Assembly: GCA_033856255.1 (NCBI GenBank)
Contig: JAWVFH010000037.1
Location: 1-64,000 of the forward strand
From: WHSW01 sp033856255
GTDB taxonomy: Bacteria; Actinomycetota; Thermoleophilia; Solirubrobacterales; 70-9
Length of the DNA: 64,000 bases
Direction of reading: 5' to 3'
A model generated the notes under the pieces. It did not search any database. It saw only the letters and a program-made list of their open reading frames with translations, and was not told the origin of the DNA. A program made the translations under genes and the position numbers. Each line of letters opens with the position of its first letter. The stretch's first letter is position 1. Positions 31,593-39,678 of the stretch are shown here, piece by piece.

Positions 31593-32591
31593 TTACTTCG
31601 CCCGGTCGACCGCCTGCTCGAGCTCGTCGACGCTGAGGGCGCCCTCGATCCTGCTCGAGATCGTGCCGTCCGAGTTGAGCACGAAGGTCCACGGCTCCGT
31701 GCGCAGGTGGAAGGCGTTGACCTGCGGGCGCAGGCCCTTGTTCGGGTCGTTCTGGTTGTAGATCTCCATGTGGATGAAGGCGGCGCCGCCGTTGTGGTCG
31801 CGCTTCACCTGGTCGGCGACGTCCACGACCGGTCCGCAGACCCGGCTCTGACAGAGCGCCGGGGTCGCGAACATGAGCACGACCGGCTTCTTGCCGACCA
31901 CGTCGGCGAAGTCGACGTCGTGCATGTCGTCGGGCGGGATCCGGGTGTCGATCTGGGTCACGTCGGCAACGTCGTCCACGGTCGGGGTGTGGATCACCGG
32001 CGCCTTCTCCCCGACCTCGGGGATCACGTCCTCCGACGGCGTGCTGACGACGATGCTCGGCATCCTGACCGCATTGGTGGCGCCGTCGCGCTTGACCACG
32101 GCGACCATCCGCCACTCGCCGGGCTTGTCGAGCTGCAGGTCGGTGACGTAGACGGCCTTCGCGGCGTCGGGATCGTTGGCCGTCGTCTGGGCCGTGAAGG
32201 CGGGGTCCGTCTCGAGGCTCTCGAGCCGGGCCGGGAACGGGCCCTCCGCCTTGCCGGTCGGGCCGTGCGCGATGTAGATCGCGACCTTGGCGTCGGTGAG
32301 CTGCGTGCGGTCGACGGTGAACACCCCGAAGCCGAACCGGTTGCGCCCCTGGACGAAGACGCTGGTTGTCGGGGCGACGACGATGTTGTCGCTTGGCTCG
32401 GACTGCGAAAGCAGATCCTCGAGCGTGCCGCCGCCGGCGGCCGGGAACTCGGACGCAGCCGGCGCCGCGGCGGTCGAGCCGTCGGTCGCGGGGTCGCCGC
32501 TGCTGCCGCAGCCGGCGGCGACCAGGGCGATGAGCGCGATCAGCGGCGATACGGCCGCGGTGCGGAATCTGGACGGGCGCACCGGCGGCAT
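31593..32591 (-). CDS. Lipoprotein with thioredoxin-like domain
   Basis: The 332-aa protein has a lipoprotein signal peptide with lipobox LVAAGC and a low-complexity Ala/Ser linker. A middle beta-rich domain (about residues 60-180) precedes a C-terminal thioredoxin-like domain (about 195-332) with PVVLMFATPALCQSRVC, where the Cys pair has four residues between, as in SCO1-like copper/redox proteins rather than CxxC thioredoxins. It likely acts on the outer face of the membrane in redox or metal handling; this is inference. Confidence 0.78.
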   Translation of the reverse strand: MPPVRPSRFRTAAVSPLIALIALVAAGCGSSGDPATDGSTAAAPAASEFPAAGGGTLEDLLSQSEPSDNIVVAPTTSVFVQGRNRFGFGVFTVDRTQLTDAKVAIYIAHGPTGKAEGPFPARLESLETDPAFTAQTTANDPDAAKAVYVTDLQLDKPGEWRMVAVVKRDGATNAVRMPSIVVSTPSEDVIPEVGEKAPVIHTPTVDDVADVTQIDTRIPPDDMHDVDFADVVGKKPVVLMFATPALCQSRVCGPVVDVADQVKRDHNGGAAFIHMEIYNQNDPNKGLRPQVNAFHLRTEPWTFVLNSDGTISSRIEGALSVDELEQAVDRAK

Positions 32592-32701
32592 AGTAGGGAG
32601 ATGGGCTAATCGCGGGCTAAGCGGTGCCCGGCCGCCGAGGCGCCTGGTTTAAGGTGCGCCGCCGGGCTCGGCGACGGGCGACAAAGACGGAAGGAGAAAC
32701 G

Positions 32702-33424
32702 GTGGCGGAACGGGCGGCGCTGGTCACGGGCGGGTCGAGCGGGATCGGGCTGGCGATCGCGCGGGCGCTGGGTGAGGACGGCTACGGGGTGACGGTGTCG
32801 GCGCGCCGGCCCGAGAAGCTCGAGGCCGCCGCGGAAGGCCTGCGCTCCGAGGGCCTCGATGTGCTCTCGGTGCCGGCCATGATGGGCGAGGAGGAACAGA
32901 TCGTCGCGCTCGTCGACGCGCACAAGGAGCGCTTCGGGCGCCTCGACGTGCTCGTCAACAACGCCGGGGTCGGGATCGGCGAGGCGATGGACGAGATCAC
33001 CGCGAAGAAGCTCGACATCCAGCTCAGCACCAACCTGCGCGGGCTCATCCTGTGCACGCGCGAGGCGCTGCCGATGCTGAAGGAGGCGGGCGCCGAGCAC
33101 GGCAAGGCGCTGATCGTCAACACCGCTTCGATCGCCGGCAAGCGGGGCACGGGCTGGCTGTCGGTCTACTCGGCGACGAAGGGCGCGGTCGTCAGCTTCA
33201 GCCAGGCGACCCAGCAGGAGCACCAGGACGACGGCATTCAGGTGACGGCGTTCTGCCCGGCGTTCGTGGACACGCCGATGACCGAGTTCGTCAAGGGTCA
33301 GGTGGCGGCCGAGGACATGATCCGTCCCGAGGACCTTGCGGAGGCGGTGCGCTTCCTGCTCAAGACGTCTCCGGCATGTCTGGTGCCGGAGATCATGTTC
33401 GTACGGCCCGGCGACGCGATTTAG
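32702..33424 (+). CDS. Short-chain dehydrogenase/reductase
   Basis: The 240-aa protein starts with GTG 32702, 5 nt after an AAGGAG ribosome binding site. It has the NAD(P) motif TGGSSGIG, NNAG, catalytic Ser in TASIAG and YSATK. It is a classical SDR; the C-terminal segment (LVPEIMFVRPGDAI) is like those of carbonyl reductases with unknown substrate. It is monocistronic and converges on the next gene with a 4-bp overlap. Confidence 0.88.
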   Translation: MAERAALVTGGSSGIGLAIARALGEDGYGVTVSARRPEKLEAAAEGLRSEGLDVLSVPAMMGEEEQIVALVDAHKERFGRLDVLVNNAGVGIGEAMDEITAKKLDIQLSTNLRGLILCTREALPMLKEAGAEHGKALIVNTASIAGKRGTGWLSVYSATKGAVVSFSQATQQEHQDDGIQVTAFCPAFVDTPMTEFVKGQVAAEDMIRPEDLAEAVRFLLKTSPACLVPEIMFVRPGDAI

Positions 33425-33933
33425 GAGCTCGGCGAGAGGTCCGAGAGCTCGCGCTCGGTCGCCGCGAGCACGTCCGTCTGCGGCGCCCGCCGGCGGACGC
33501 GGATCGGCGCGTCGGCCGGCTCGGGCGGCGCAATCACGGTTGTGGGCTCGACGTGGCCGGCGCGCTGGCGGCGCTCGGCGCGGATCTGGGCGGCGAGCTC
33601 GGTGATCGAAACGTGGTCGAGCGAGGTGTCGAGGTCGAGGCTGCGTTCGAGCAGGGAGCGCAGCTTGGCGACCTCGCGCCGGGTGGCGCGCCGAGGGCGG
33701 CGCGGGTTCGTGTACTCGTCCCAGGCGCGGGCGAAGGTGGCGACGTCGGTGCGGCCGCCGTTGCGGTGGGCGGCGAGCATCGGGCAGATGCCGCCCGAAG
33801 CGCTGTCGACGTAGGCGCCGACGATGATCCGGTTGGCCGCGATCCCGCGCAGCATCGCCTCCTTGGTGTGGTTCGGGAGGCGCTCGACGGCGACTCGTAG
33901 CCGGCGCGCGGGGTCACGGGATGTGTGGCGCAT
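33421..33933 (-). CDS. Basic protein of unknown function
   Basis: From ATG 33933 this encodes 170 aa. The N-terminal part has an ordered look (TKEAMLRGIAANRIIVGAY, then GGICPMLAAHRNGGRTDV and FARAWDEYT), followed by an Arg-rich helix-forming segment and a disordered C-terminal tail. I do not recognise the family. It could be a small nucleic-acid-binding or regulatory protein. An open frame continues upstream over the glycosyltransferase gene but with wrong-frame composition. It is divergent from the glycosyltransferase. Confidence 0.7.
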   Translation of the reverse strand: MRHTSRDPARRLRVAVERLPNHTKEAMLRGIAANRIIVGAYVDSASGGICPMLAAHRNGGRTDVATFARAWDEYTNPRRPRRATRREVAKLRSLLERSLDLDTSLDHVSITELAAQIRAERRQRAGHVEPTTVIAPPEPADAPIRVRRRAPQTDVLAATERELSDLSPSS

Positions 33934-34026
33934 AGGAACAATGGTGCGCGACGTGCAGGCGCTGGTCAAATTGCCCGAGCGGACCGGAAACGGATCTTGC
34001 AGCGCCGCCACGGCGCGCGAGGCCGG

Positions 34027-35220
34027 ATGAGCGGCGGGCGCTTCCTGGTCGCGGCCTTCGGCGACCCCGGCCATGCCTACCCCGCGATCGCGCTGGCGCG
34101 GGCGCTGGCGGGGCGCGGCAACGAGGTCGTGGTCGAGACGTGGGAGCACTGGCGCGAGGCGGTCGAGGGCGCCGGCCTGGCGTTCACGGCGGCGCAGGAG
34201 TACAAGACCTTCCCCCCTCCCCCACCCGACTCCGAGGATGGGCCGTCGGCGGCCGACGCTGCTCTGGCGCTGTTGCCGCTCATGGAGGAGGAGAGGTTCG
34301 ACGTCGTCGTCAGCGACATCCTGACCCTGGCTCCGGCGCTGGCGGCGGAGCGGGCGGGCCTGCGCCGGGCGACGCTGGTCCCGCACGTGTATCCCGTCCA
34401 CGAGGAGGGATTGCCGTTCTTCGCGTTCGGCGCGCTGCCGGCGCGGACGCCCGTCGGGCGGGCGCTGTGGCGCGGCGCGCTGCCGATCCTGGTCGGCGGG
34501 TTGAAGCGGGGGCGCGAGGAGTACAACGAGTCGCGGGCGGTGGTCGGGCTGGCGCCGACCGAGCGCCTGCACGGCGGGATCTCCGAGCAGCTGGCGCTGG
34601 TGGCGACGTTTCCGCAGCTCGAGTACCCGCGGCGGTGGCCGGCGCACGTCCACGTGACGGGACCGATGGGCTTCGAGACCGCCTATCCGGATGTCGAGCT
34701 GCCCGAGGGCGACGGGCCGCTGGTGGTCGTGGCGCCGTCGACGGCGCAGGACCCGGAGTGCCGGTTGGTGCGGACGGCCCTGGAGGCGCTCGCCGACGAG
34801 CCGGTGCGCGTGCTGGCGACGACCAACCGTCACCGGCCCGCCGAGCCGCTGCCGCCGGCGCCCGCCAACGCGGTGCTGGTCGAGTGGCTCAGCTACAGCC
34901 AGGCGATGGGCGCCGCCGACCTGGTGATCTGCCACGGAGGCCACGGAACGGTGGCGCGGGCGCTGGGTGCCGGCGCGCCGGTGCTCTGCTGCCCGGCGGT
35001 GGGCGACATGGCCGAGAACGGGGCACGGGTCGCCTGGTCGGGCGCGGGGCTGATGCTGCCCTGGCGGCTGGTCGGCGCCGGGTCGCTGCGGCTCGCGGTG
35101 CGCAAGGCGCTCGGGGAGCCGGACCTCGCGGCCCGGGCGGGCGAAATCGCGGCCTGGGCGGCGGCCAACGACGGTGCGGATCGCGGGGCCGAGCTGGTCG
35201 AGCAACTCGCGCTAACTTGA
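34027..35220 (+). CDS. Glycosyltransferase of the MGT/GT1 (UGT-like) family
   Basis: From ATG 34027 this encodes 397 aa. The N-terminal GT-B half begins FLVAAFGDPGHAYPAIALARAL, as in macrolide and rhamnosyl transferases, and the C-terminal half has the nucleotide-sugar site with CHGGHGTVARALGAGAPVLC. It should transfer a sugar from a nucleotide donor to a hydrophobic acceptor. The acceptor is unknown. The gene ends at 35220 directly before a bidirectional terminator. A possible start GTG or ATG further upstream is unsupported. Confidence 0.88.
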   Translation: MSGGRFLVAAFGDPGHAYPAIALARALAGRGNEVVVETWEHWREAVEGAGLAFTAAQEYKTFPPPPPDSEDGPSAADAALALLPLMEEERFDVVVSDILTLAPALAAERAGLRRATLVPHVYPVHEEGLPFFAFGALPARTPVGRALWRGALPILVGGLKRGREEYNESRAVVGLAPTERLHGGISEQLALVATFPQLEYPRRWPAHVHVTGPMGFETAYPDVELPEGDGPLVVVAPSTAQDPECRLVRTALEALADEPVRVLATTNRHRPAEPLPPAPANAVLVEWLSYSQAMGAADLVICHGGHGTVARALGAGAPVLCCPAVGDMAENGARVAWSGAGLMLPWRLVGAGSLRLAVRKALGEPDLAARAGEIAAWAAANDGADRGAELVEQLALT

Positions 35221-35223
35221 CAC

Positions 35224-35247
35224 AAAAGCCCGTATTTGCGGGCCTTT
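35224..35247. terminator. Bidirectional terminator between glycosyltransferase and tRNA-Asn
   Basis: The hairpin GCCCG (35228-35232) with CGGGC (35239-35243) is flanked by A-run 35224-35227 and T-run 35245-35247, so it can stop the rightward glycosyltransferase transcript and the leftward tRNA-Asn transcript. Confidence 0.75.
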
Positions 35248-35251
35248 AGAA

Positions 35252-35322
35252 CTCCCCCGACTGGATTCGAACCAGTACGCCTTGATTAACAGTCAAGTAT
35301 GCTGCCATTACATCACGGGGGA
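35252..35322 (-). tRNA. tRNA-Asn (GTT anticodon)
   Basis: The 71-nt cloverleaf has acceptor stem TCCCCCG with CGGGGGA, anticodon stem CTTGA with TCAAG around CTGTTAA (anticodon GTT), and T-arm with GGTTCGAATCC. The discriminator is G and CCA is not encoded. A terminator follows immediately. Confidence 0.93.
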
Positions 35323-35370
35323 TCGACGTGACCGTCACACAAGTGTCACGCGCCGGGGGATTGTAGGGGT

Positions 35371-36054
35371 CTAGCTGTCGAGCTTGAGGTGGCCGACCTC
35401 CACGGCCGCATGGCAGTTGGCGCACAGGAGGACGCACTTCTTCGCCTCCTCCCGAAGTTGCTCGATTGAGCGACACACCCCGCGGAGGGAGAGCGCGAAC
35501 GACTTCTTGCCGGGTTCCAGATGGTGGAACTGCAGCGCGGCCAGGCAGCGGTCATACCCGCAGATCTTGCAGCAGCCGCCGGCCTCCTCCACCAGCTTGG
35601 CTTTGGTGCGGCGACGCCATTCGGCGACCCGGTCGATCCGGCACTGCCCGCAGCGGGCGCGGCCGCTGTTCTCGATCACGAAGGTCGTCCAGCCGTGCTT
35701 CTCACAGTCTCGGAAGAGGGTCCGCTCGCCCGCTTCGATGGCCTTGGTGATCGCCTCGCGACGGACGAGGTGCGGGCGCGGAAGCCCGTATTTCTTGATC
35801 CAGTAGCGGACCGTGGTCATGCTCACGTCGAGTCGCTCGGCGATCACCGCGAGGGTGTTCCCTTGCTCGACGAGCGCCTTGAGCTCGTCCCGCGGAATCC
35901 CGCCCTTGCTCGCATGCTTCGCTCGACCGTGGGCGGCCATGCCGTACTTCGAGACCCAGTAGCCGACCGTCGACGGATGGCGACCAACCAGCGCCCCGAT
36001 CTGATTGAGCGAAAGTCCCTGGGCGAGGTATTCGCGTAGGAACCGTTTCTCCAT
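35371..36054 (-). CDS. HNH endonuclease-like protein with two N-terminal HTH motifs
   Basis: The 227-aa protein begins with two homeodomain-like helix-turn-helix units (about residues 1-40, YLAQGLSLNQIGALVGRHP, and 53-95, ALVEQGNTLAVIAERLDVS), each followed by YW(V/I)xKYG. A central segment with CGQC and a C-terminal HNH domain follow, with CCKIC, the pair LQFHHLEP and CANCH binding zinc and metal. The combination resembles homing-type or mobile HNH nucleases that recognise DNA through resolvase-like HTH repeats. It stands 48 bp from the tRNA-Asn gene, on the same strand. Its cutting site is unknown. Confidence 0.82.
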   Translation of the reverse strand: MEKRFLREYLAQGLSLNQIGALVGRHPSTVGYWVSKYGMAAHGRAKHASKGGIPRDELKALVEQGNTLAVIAERLDVSMTTVRYWIKKYGLPRPHLVRREAITKAIEAGERTLFRDCEKHGWTTFVIENSGRARCGQCRIDRVAEWRRRTKAKLVEEAGGCCKICGYDRCLAALQFHHLEPGKKSFALSLRGVCRSIEQLREEAKKCVLLCANCHAAVEVGHLKLDS

Positions 36055-36113
36055 GGACCCATCGTGCCACCCGGTTCCGACGGAAAGCGAACGTATGTTC
36101 CCCCCCTTGTCGG

Positions 36114-37883
36114 TCAGGACTGGGTGCGGGCGATGCGCTCTGTGAGCTCGGCGCGGCGGCGCTGGAGGTCGACCGGGGGCGGGGCGCCGTTGGCATCGGC
36201 GGCGGCGATCTCGTCGTCGACCTTGGCCCGCTCGAGCTCCAGGAAGCTGAGCTCCATCGCCTCGGCGCTCGCCGGCTCCTCGTCCGCGCGCAGCTTCAGG
36301 TCGGCGACGTAGGAGAACAGCTCCTCGTCATCGCGGGAGAGGCCCTCCATCGGGTCCTCGAGATGGTCTCGCAGCCACACACGCGCGCGGGCCGCGGCGG
36401 GGCGGGAGAAGTGGGCGTCGGTGAGCTTGTCGATGAACGCCTCGCCCTCGGCTGGCAGCTTCACGCACATCGCCAGCAGCCCCAGCTCGCGGCGCTCGCG
36501 CGAGTTCAGCGCCCGCTGCGGGGCCGGCCGCCCGGGCTCCTCGGCGGGCTCGGGCGCCGGCGCCGGCGGTCCCCCCCGCCCCGCCCCGGCCGTCCGGCGC
36601 GCGACCAGTCCGGGGTCGGCGTCGAGCCGGTTGGCGACCTCGCGCATCAGCTCCTCGCGGGTGATCGAGTCCGGCATCGCCGCGATCACCGCCACCACCT
36701 CGTCGAGCGCCCGATCGCGGCCCGCCGGCGAGGACAGGTCGCCGTCGTCGAGAAGCGTGTGGACGTGGAAGACGGGCAGGTCTTCGGCCGCCTCGATCGC
36801 GTCCCGGAACGCGGTCGCGCTCGCCCCGTCGCCGCCGGCGAGCAGGTCGGCGGGGTCCTCGCCCTCGGGCATCCGCGCGACCCGCAGCCGCAGCCGCTTG
36901 CCTCCCACCGTCTGCGCGCGCAGCATCGCCTCGCGCCCGGCCCGGTCGGCGTCGAGCGCCAGCACCGCCTCCTCGGCGTACCCCGAGAGCAGCTTTACCT
37001 GCTCGGGCGTGATCGCCGTGCCCATGATCGCCACCGCGTCGCGGATCCCGGCCTGGTGGCAGGCGATCACGTCGGTGTAGCCCTCGACCACCAGCGCCCG
37101 CCCGCTCTTGACGATCTCCGGTCGCGCCCGCTCGATCCCGTACAGCGTGCGCCGCTTCGAATACAGCTCGCCCTCCGGCGAATTGACGTACTTCGGCTTC
37201 TGGTCGGGCAGCAGCGCCCGCGCCCCGAACCCCTGCACCCGCCCGCGGGCGTCGCGGATCGGGAACACGATCCGCGAGCGGAAGCGGTCGTAATGGCCCC
37301 GCCCCTTCTGGCTCTTCAGAACGAGGCCCGCCGCCTCGATCTCCGCCACCGAGTACCCGGCCTGCTGGCCGCGGAGCAGGACCGTGTCCCACGTCCCGGG
37401 CGCGCAGCCGACCCCGAAGTCCGCCAGGGCCTCTGCCTTCAACCCCCGCCCCTCCAGATACTCGCGCGCCCTCGCCGCCTGCGGCGCGTCGCGCAGGAAG
37501 GTGGAGTAGAAGCCGGCGGTGCGCTCGAGCAGCTCGATCAGCCGCGAGCGCTTGCGCCGCTGCTCCTCGGCGCGTGGGTCCTCCGACTCGCGCTCGAGCT
37601 CGACGCCGTAGCGATCGGCCAGCGCCTCCACCGCGTCGGGGAACGCCAACCCCTCCTTCTCCTCGACGAACTTGATCACGTCGCCCCCCACCCCGCAGCC
37701 GAAGCAGTGGTAGAGCTTCTCCGTTTGGTCGACCGAGAACGACGGCGAGCGCTCGTCGTGAAACGGGCACAGCCCCGTGTATCGCGTCCCCGAGCGGCGC
37801 AGGTCGGTGTGCGCCGAGATCACCTCGACGATGTCCGACGCCTCCTTCACCCGCTCCACCGATCCGGCGGTGAACAGCGCCAT
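36114..37883 (-). CDS. dnaG: DNA primase DnaG
   Basis: DnaG makes RNA primers at the replication fork. The 589-aa protein has the N-terminal zinc finger (CPFHDERSPSFSV ... YHCFGCG), the catalytic core with RIVFPIRDARGRVQGFGAR and the TOPRIM residues in VVEGYTDVIA and ALDADRAG, and a C-terminal helicase-binding region (about residues 440-589). The start ATG overlaps the dgt stop as TGATG. Length fits the family (about 580-650). It is the second gene of a dgt-dnaG operon common in Actinobacteria. Confidence 0.96.
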   Translation of the reverse strand: MALFTAGSVERVKEASDIVEVISAHTDLRRSGTRYTGLCPFHDERSPSFSVDQTEKLYHCFGCGVGGDVIKFVEEKEGLAFPDAVEALADRYGVELERESEDPRAEEQRRKRSRLIELLERTAGFYSTFLRDAPQAARAREYLEGRGLKAEALADFGVGCAPGTWDTVLLRGQQAGYSVAEIEAAGLVLKSQKGRGHYDRFRSRIVFPIRDARGRVQGFGARALLPDQKPKYVNSPEGELYSKRRTLYGIERARPEIVKSGRALVVEGYTDVIACHQAGIRDAVAIMGTAITPEQVKLLSGYAEEAVLALDADRAGREAMLRAQTVGGKRLRLRVARMPEGEDPADLLAGGDGASATAFRDAIEAAEDLPVFHVHTLLDDGDLSSPAGRDRALDEVVAVIAAMPDSITREELMREVANRLDADPGLVARRTAGAGRGGPPAPAPEPAEEPGRPAPQRALNSRERRELGLLAMCVKLPAEGEAFIDKLTDAHFSRPAAARARVWLRDHLEDPMEGLSRDDEELFSYVADLKLRADEEPASAEAMELSFLELERAKVDDEIAAADANGAPPPVDLQRRRAELTERIARTQS

Positions 37884-38896
37884 CAGAGCTTCGACTCCTC
37901 GGGCAGCGCCACGCGCCTGAAGGTTGCGATCGCGAAGCGGTCGGTCATTCCCGCGATGTAGTCGGTGACCCGCTGCAACTCTTCCCCCTCGGCCGGCGCG
38001 CCGTCGAGGAAGTGGTCGAAGAGCCCGCTCAGCGTCAGGTGCACGCGGTCGTGCTCGCTGCGCGCCTCACTCCCCAGGTACACCTCGTCGAACATGAACT
38101 TGCGCAGCCTCAGCATCGCCCCCCCGACCTCCTCGGACTGCGCGATGTCGCCCGCCTCGCTCGAGCTCTCGACGATGTCGCGCACGAGCGTGTCGATCCG
38201 CGCCGCCCCGGTCGGGCCGAGCAGCTCGATCTGCTTCGCCGGCAGGTCGGCCTCGTCGAGGATCCCCGCACGTACGGCATCGTCGATGTCGTGGTTGATG
38301 TAGGCGACCCGGTCGACCAGGCGCACGATCCGGCCCTCGAGCGTCGCCGGCTTGCTCGGGCCCGTGTGGTTGAGGATCCCGTCCCGCACCTGCTCGGTCA
38401 GGTTGAGCCCGGCCCCGTCGCGCTCGAGCACGTCGACGACCCGCAGCGAGTGGAGGTTGTGCTTGAACCCGTCCGCCCCGCGCTCGCGCAGCGTCTGATC
38501 GATCGCCTCCTCACCGATGTGGCCGAACGGCGGATGGCCGAGGTCGTGCCCGAGCCCGATCGCCTCGGTCAGGTCCTCGTTGAGCCCCAGCGCACGCGCC
38601 ACCGTGCGGGCGATAAAGCAGGTCTCGAGGGTGTGCGTGAGCCGGGTCCGGTAGTGATCGCCCTCCGGGGCGATGAACACCTGCGTCTTGTGCTTCAGCC
38701 GCCGGAACGCCCTGGAGTGCGCGATCCGGTCGCGGTCGCGCTGGAACGGGGTCCGCACCGGGCTGTCGCGCTCGGGCTCGCGGCGCCGCGCCGGATACGA
38801 CGGCGTCGCCAGGCTCCACAGGTACTCGTCCTCCCAGGCGCGCACGCGCTGCTCCAGCGCGACGGCGGCGGGCGGCTGAGAACTCGCGTCGGACAA
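37883..38896 (-). CDS. dgt: dGTPase-like deoxynucleotide triphosphohydrolase
   Basis: The 337-aa protein is an HD-domain enzyme that hydrolyses dNTPs to the nucleoside and triphosphate. The HD residues are in HTLETCFIARTV and GLGHDLGHPPFGHIGEEAID, and AYINHDIDDA is the third metal-site segment. The N-terminal AFRRLKHKTQVF is diagnostic of the family. It starts with TTG 38894-38896. The stop overlaps the dnaG start by 1 nt. It adjusts dNTP pools next to replication functions. Confidence 0.93.
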   Translation of the reverse strand: MSDASSQPPAAVALEQRVRAWEDEYLWSLATPSYPARRREPERDSPVRTPFQRDRDRIAHSRAFRRLKHKTQVFIAPEGDHYRTRLTHTLETCFIARTVARALGLNEDLTEAIGLGHDLGHPPFGHIGEEAIDQTLRERGADGFKHNLHSLRVVDVLERDGAGLNLTEQVRDGILNHTGPSKPATLEGRIVRLVDRVAYINHDIDDAVRAGILDEADLPAKQIELLGPTGAARIDTLVRDIVESSSEAGDIAQSEEVGGAMLRLRKFMFDEVYLGSEARSEHDRVHLTLSGLFDHFLDGAPAEGEELQRVTDYIAGMTDRFAIATFRRVALPEESKL

Positions 38897-38922
38897 GTCC
38901 GATCAAATATAGGCTCACGGGC

Positions 38923-39678
38923 GTGAGCGGAACCGCCCTCGTCACCGGAGCCTCGTCGGGAATCGGCGAGCAGTTCGCCCGCCAGCTCGCCGCCCGCGGC
39001 CACGACCTCGTGCTCGTCGCCCGCCGCACCGACCGTCTCGAGGCCCTGGCGGCCGAGCTCGCGACCGAGACGCACGTGATCGGCTGCGACCTCGGCGCCG
39101 ACGCCGCCTCGCTTCCCGCCCGGGTCGCAGAGCTCGGGGTCGAGGTCGAACTGCTGGTCAACAACGCCGGTTTCGGCGGCCACGGCCGCTTCCTCGACGG
39201 AGCCGAGGGCCGCGACGCAGAGATGGTCCGGGTCAACTGCGAGGCGGTCGTCGTGCTCACCCGCGCCTTCCTGCCCGCGATGGTCGAGCGCGGGCGCGGC
39301 GGCGTGATCGTCGTCGCCTCGACGGCCGGCATGCAGCCGCTGCCCTACGAGACCGTCTACGCGGCGAGCAAGGCTTTCGCGCTCAACTTCACCGACGCCC
39401 TGCACGCCGAGCTCAGGGGCACCGGGGTGCGTTGCATGTCGGTCAACCCGGGACCGGTGGCGACCGAGTGGCAGGCCGTCGCCGGCTTCGACGACAGGTA
39501 TTCGGTGCCGGGCAAGATCGGCCCCGAGCAGGTCGTCGCCGAGTCCCTCGCCGCCTACGACCGCGGCGCCCGCTCGATCGTCCCGGGCACCCTGATGCGG
39601 TGGATGATGCGCGCGGCCCACGCTCCGCGCGCGGTCAAGCTCCGCCTGATGGAGCGCCAGTACCGGCCCGGCGACTGA
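38923..39678 (+). CDS. Short-chain dehydrogenase of the DltE/classical SDR type
   Basis: The 251-aa protein starts with GTG 38923 and has TGASSGIG, NNAG, catalytic Ser in VASTAG and YAASK. The body resembles DltE-like and 17-beta-HSD-like SDRs that handle lipid or steroid-like substrates; the substrate is unknown. A TATAGG element at 38908-38913 lies so close to the start that a leaderless transcript is possible. It is divergent from dgt by 26 bp and ends immediately before the stop of the convergent GGDEF/HD-GYP gene. Confidence 0.9.
   Translation: MSGTALVTGASSGIGEQFARQLAARGHDLVLVARRTDRLEALAAELATETHVIGCDLGADAASLPARVAELGVEVELLVNNAGFGGHGRFLDGAEGRDAEMVRVNCEAVVVLTRAFLPAMVERGRGGVIVVASTAGMQPLPYETVYAASKAFALNFTDALHAELRGTGVRCMSVNPGPVATEWQAVAGFDDRYSVPGKIGPEQVVAESLAAYDRGARSIVPGTLMRWMMRAAHAPRAVKLRLMERQYRPGD

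Noticed and set aside
33934..35205. Upstream extension of the 170-aa gene over the glycosyltransferase
   Set aside because: The extension lies antisense to a well-supported glycosyltransferase and has shadow composition; a normal ATG exists at 33933.
36363..37961. A 532-codon + strand frame opposite dnaG
   Set aside because: Shadow of dnaG on the complementary strand; no recognisable domain.
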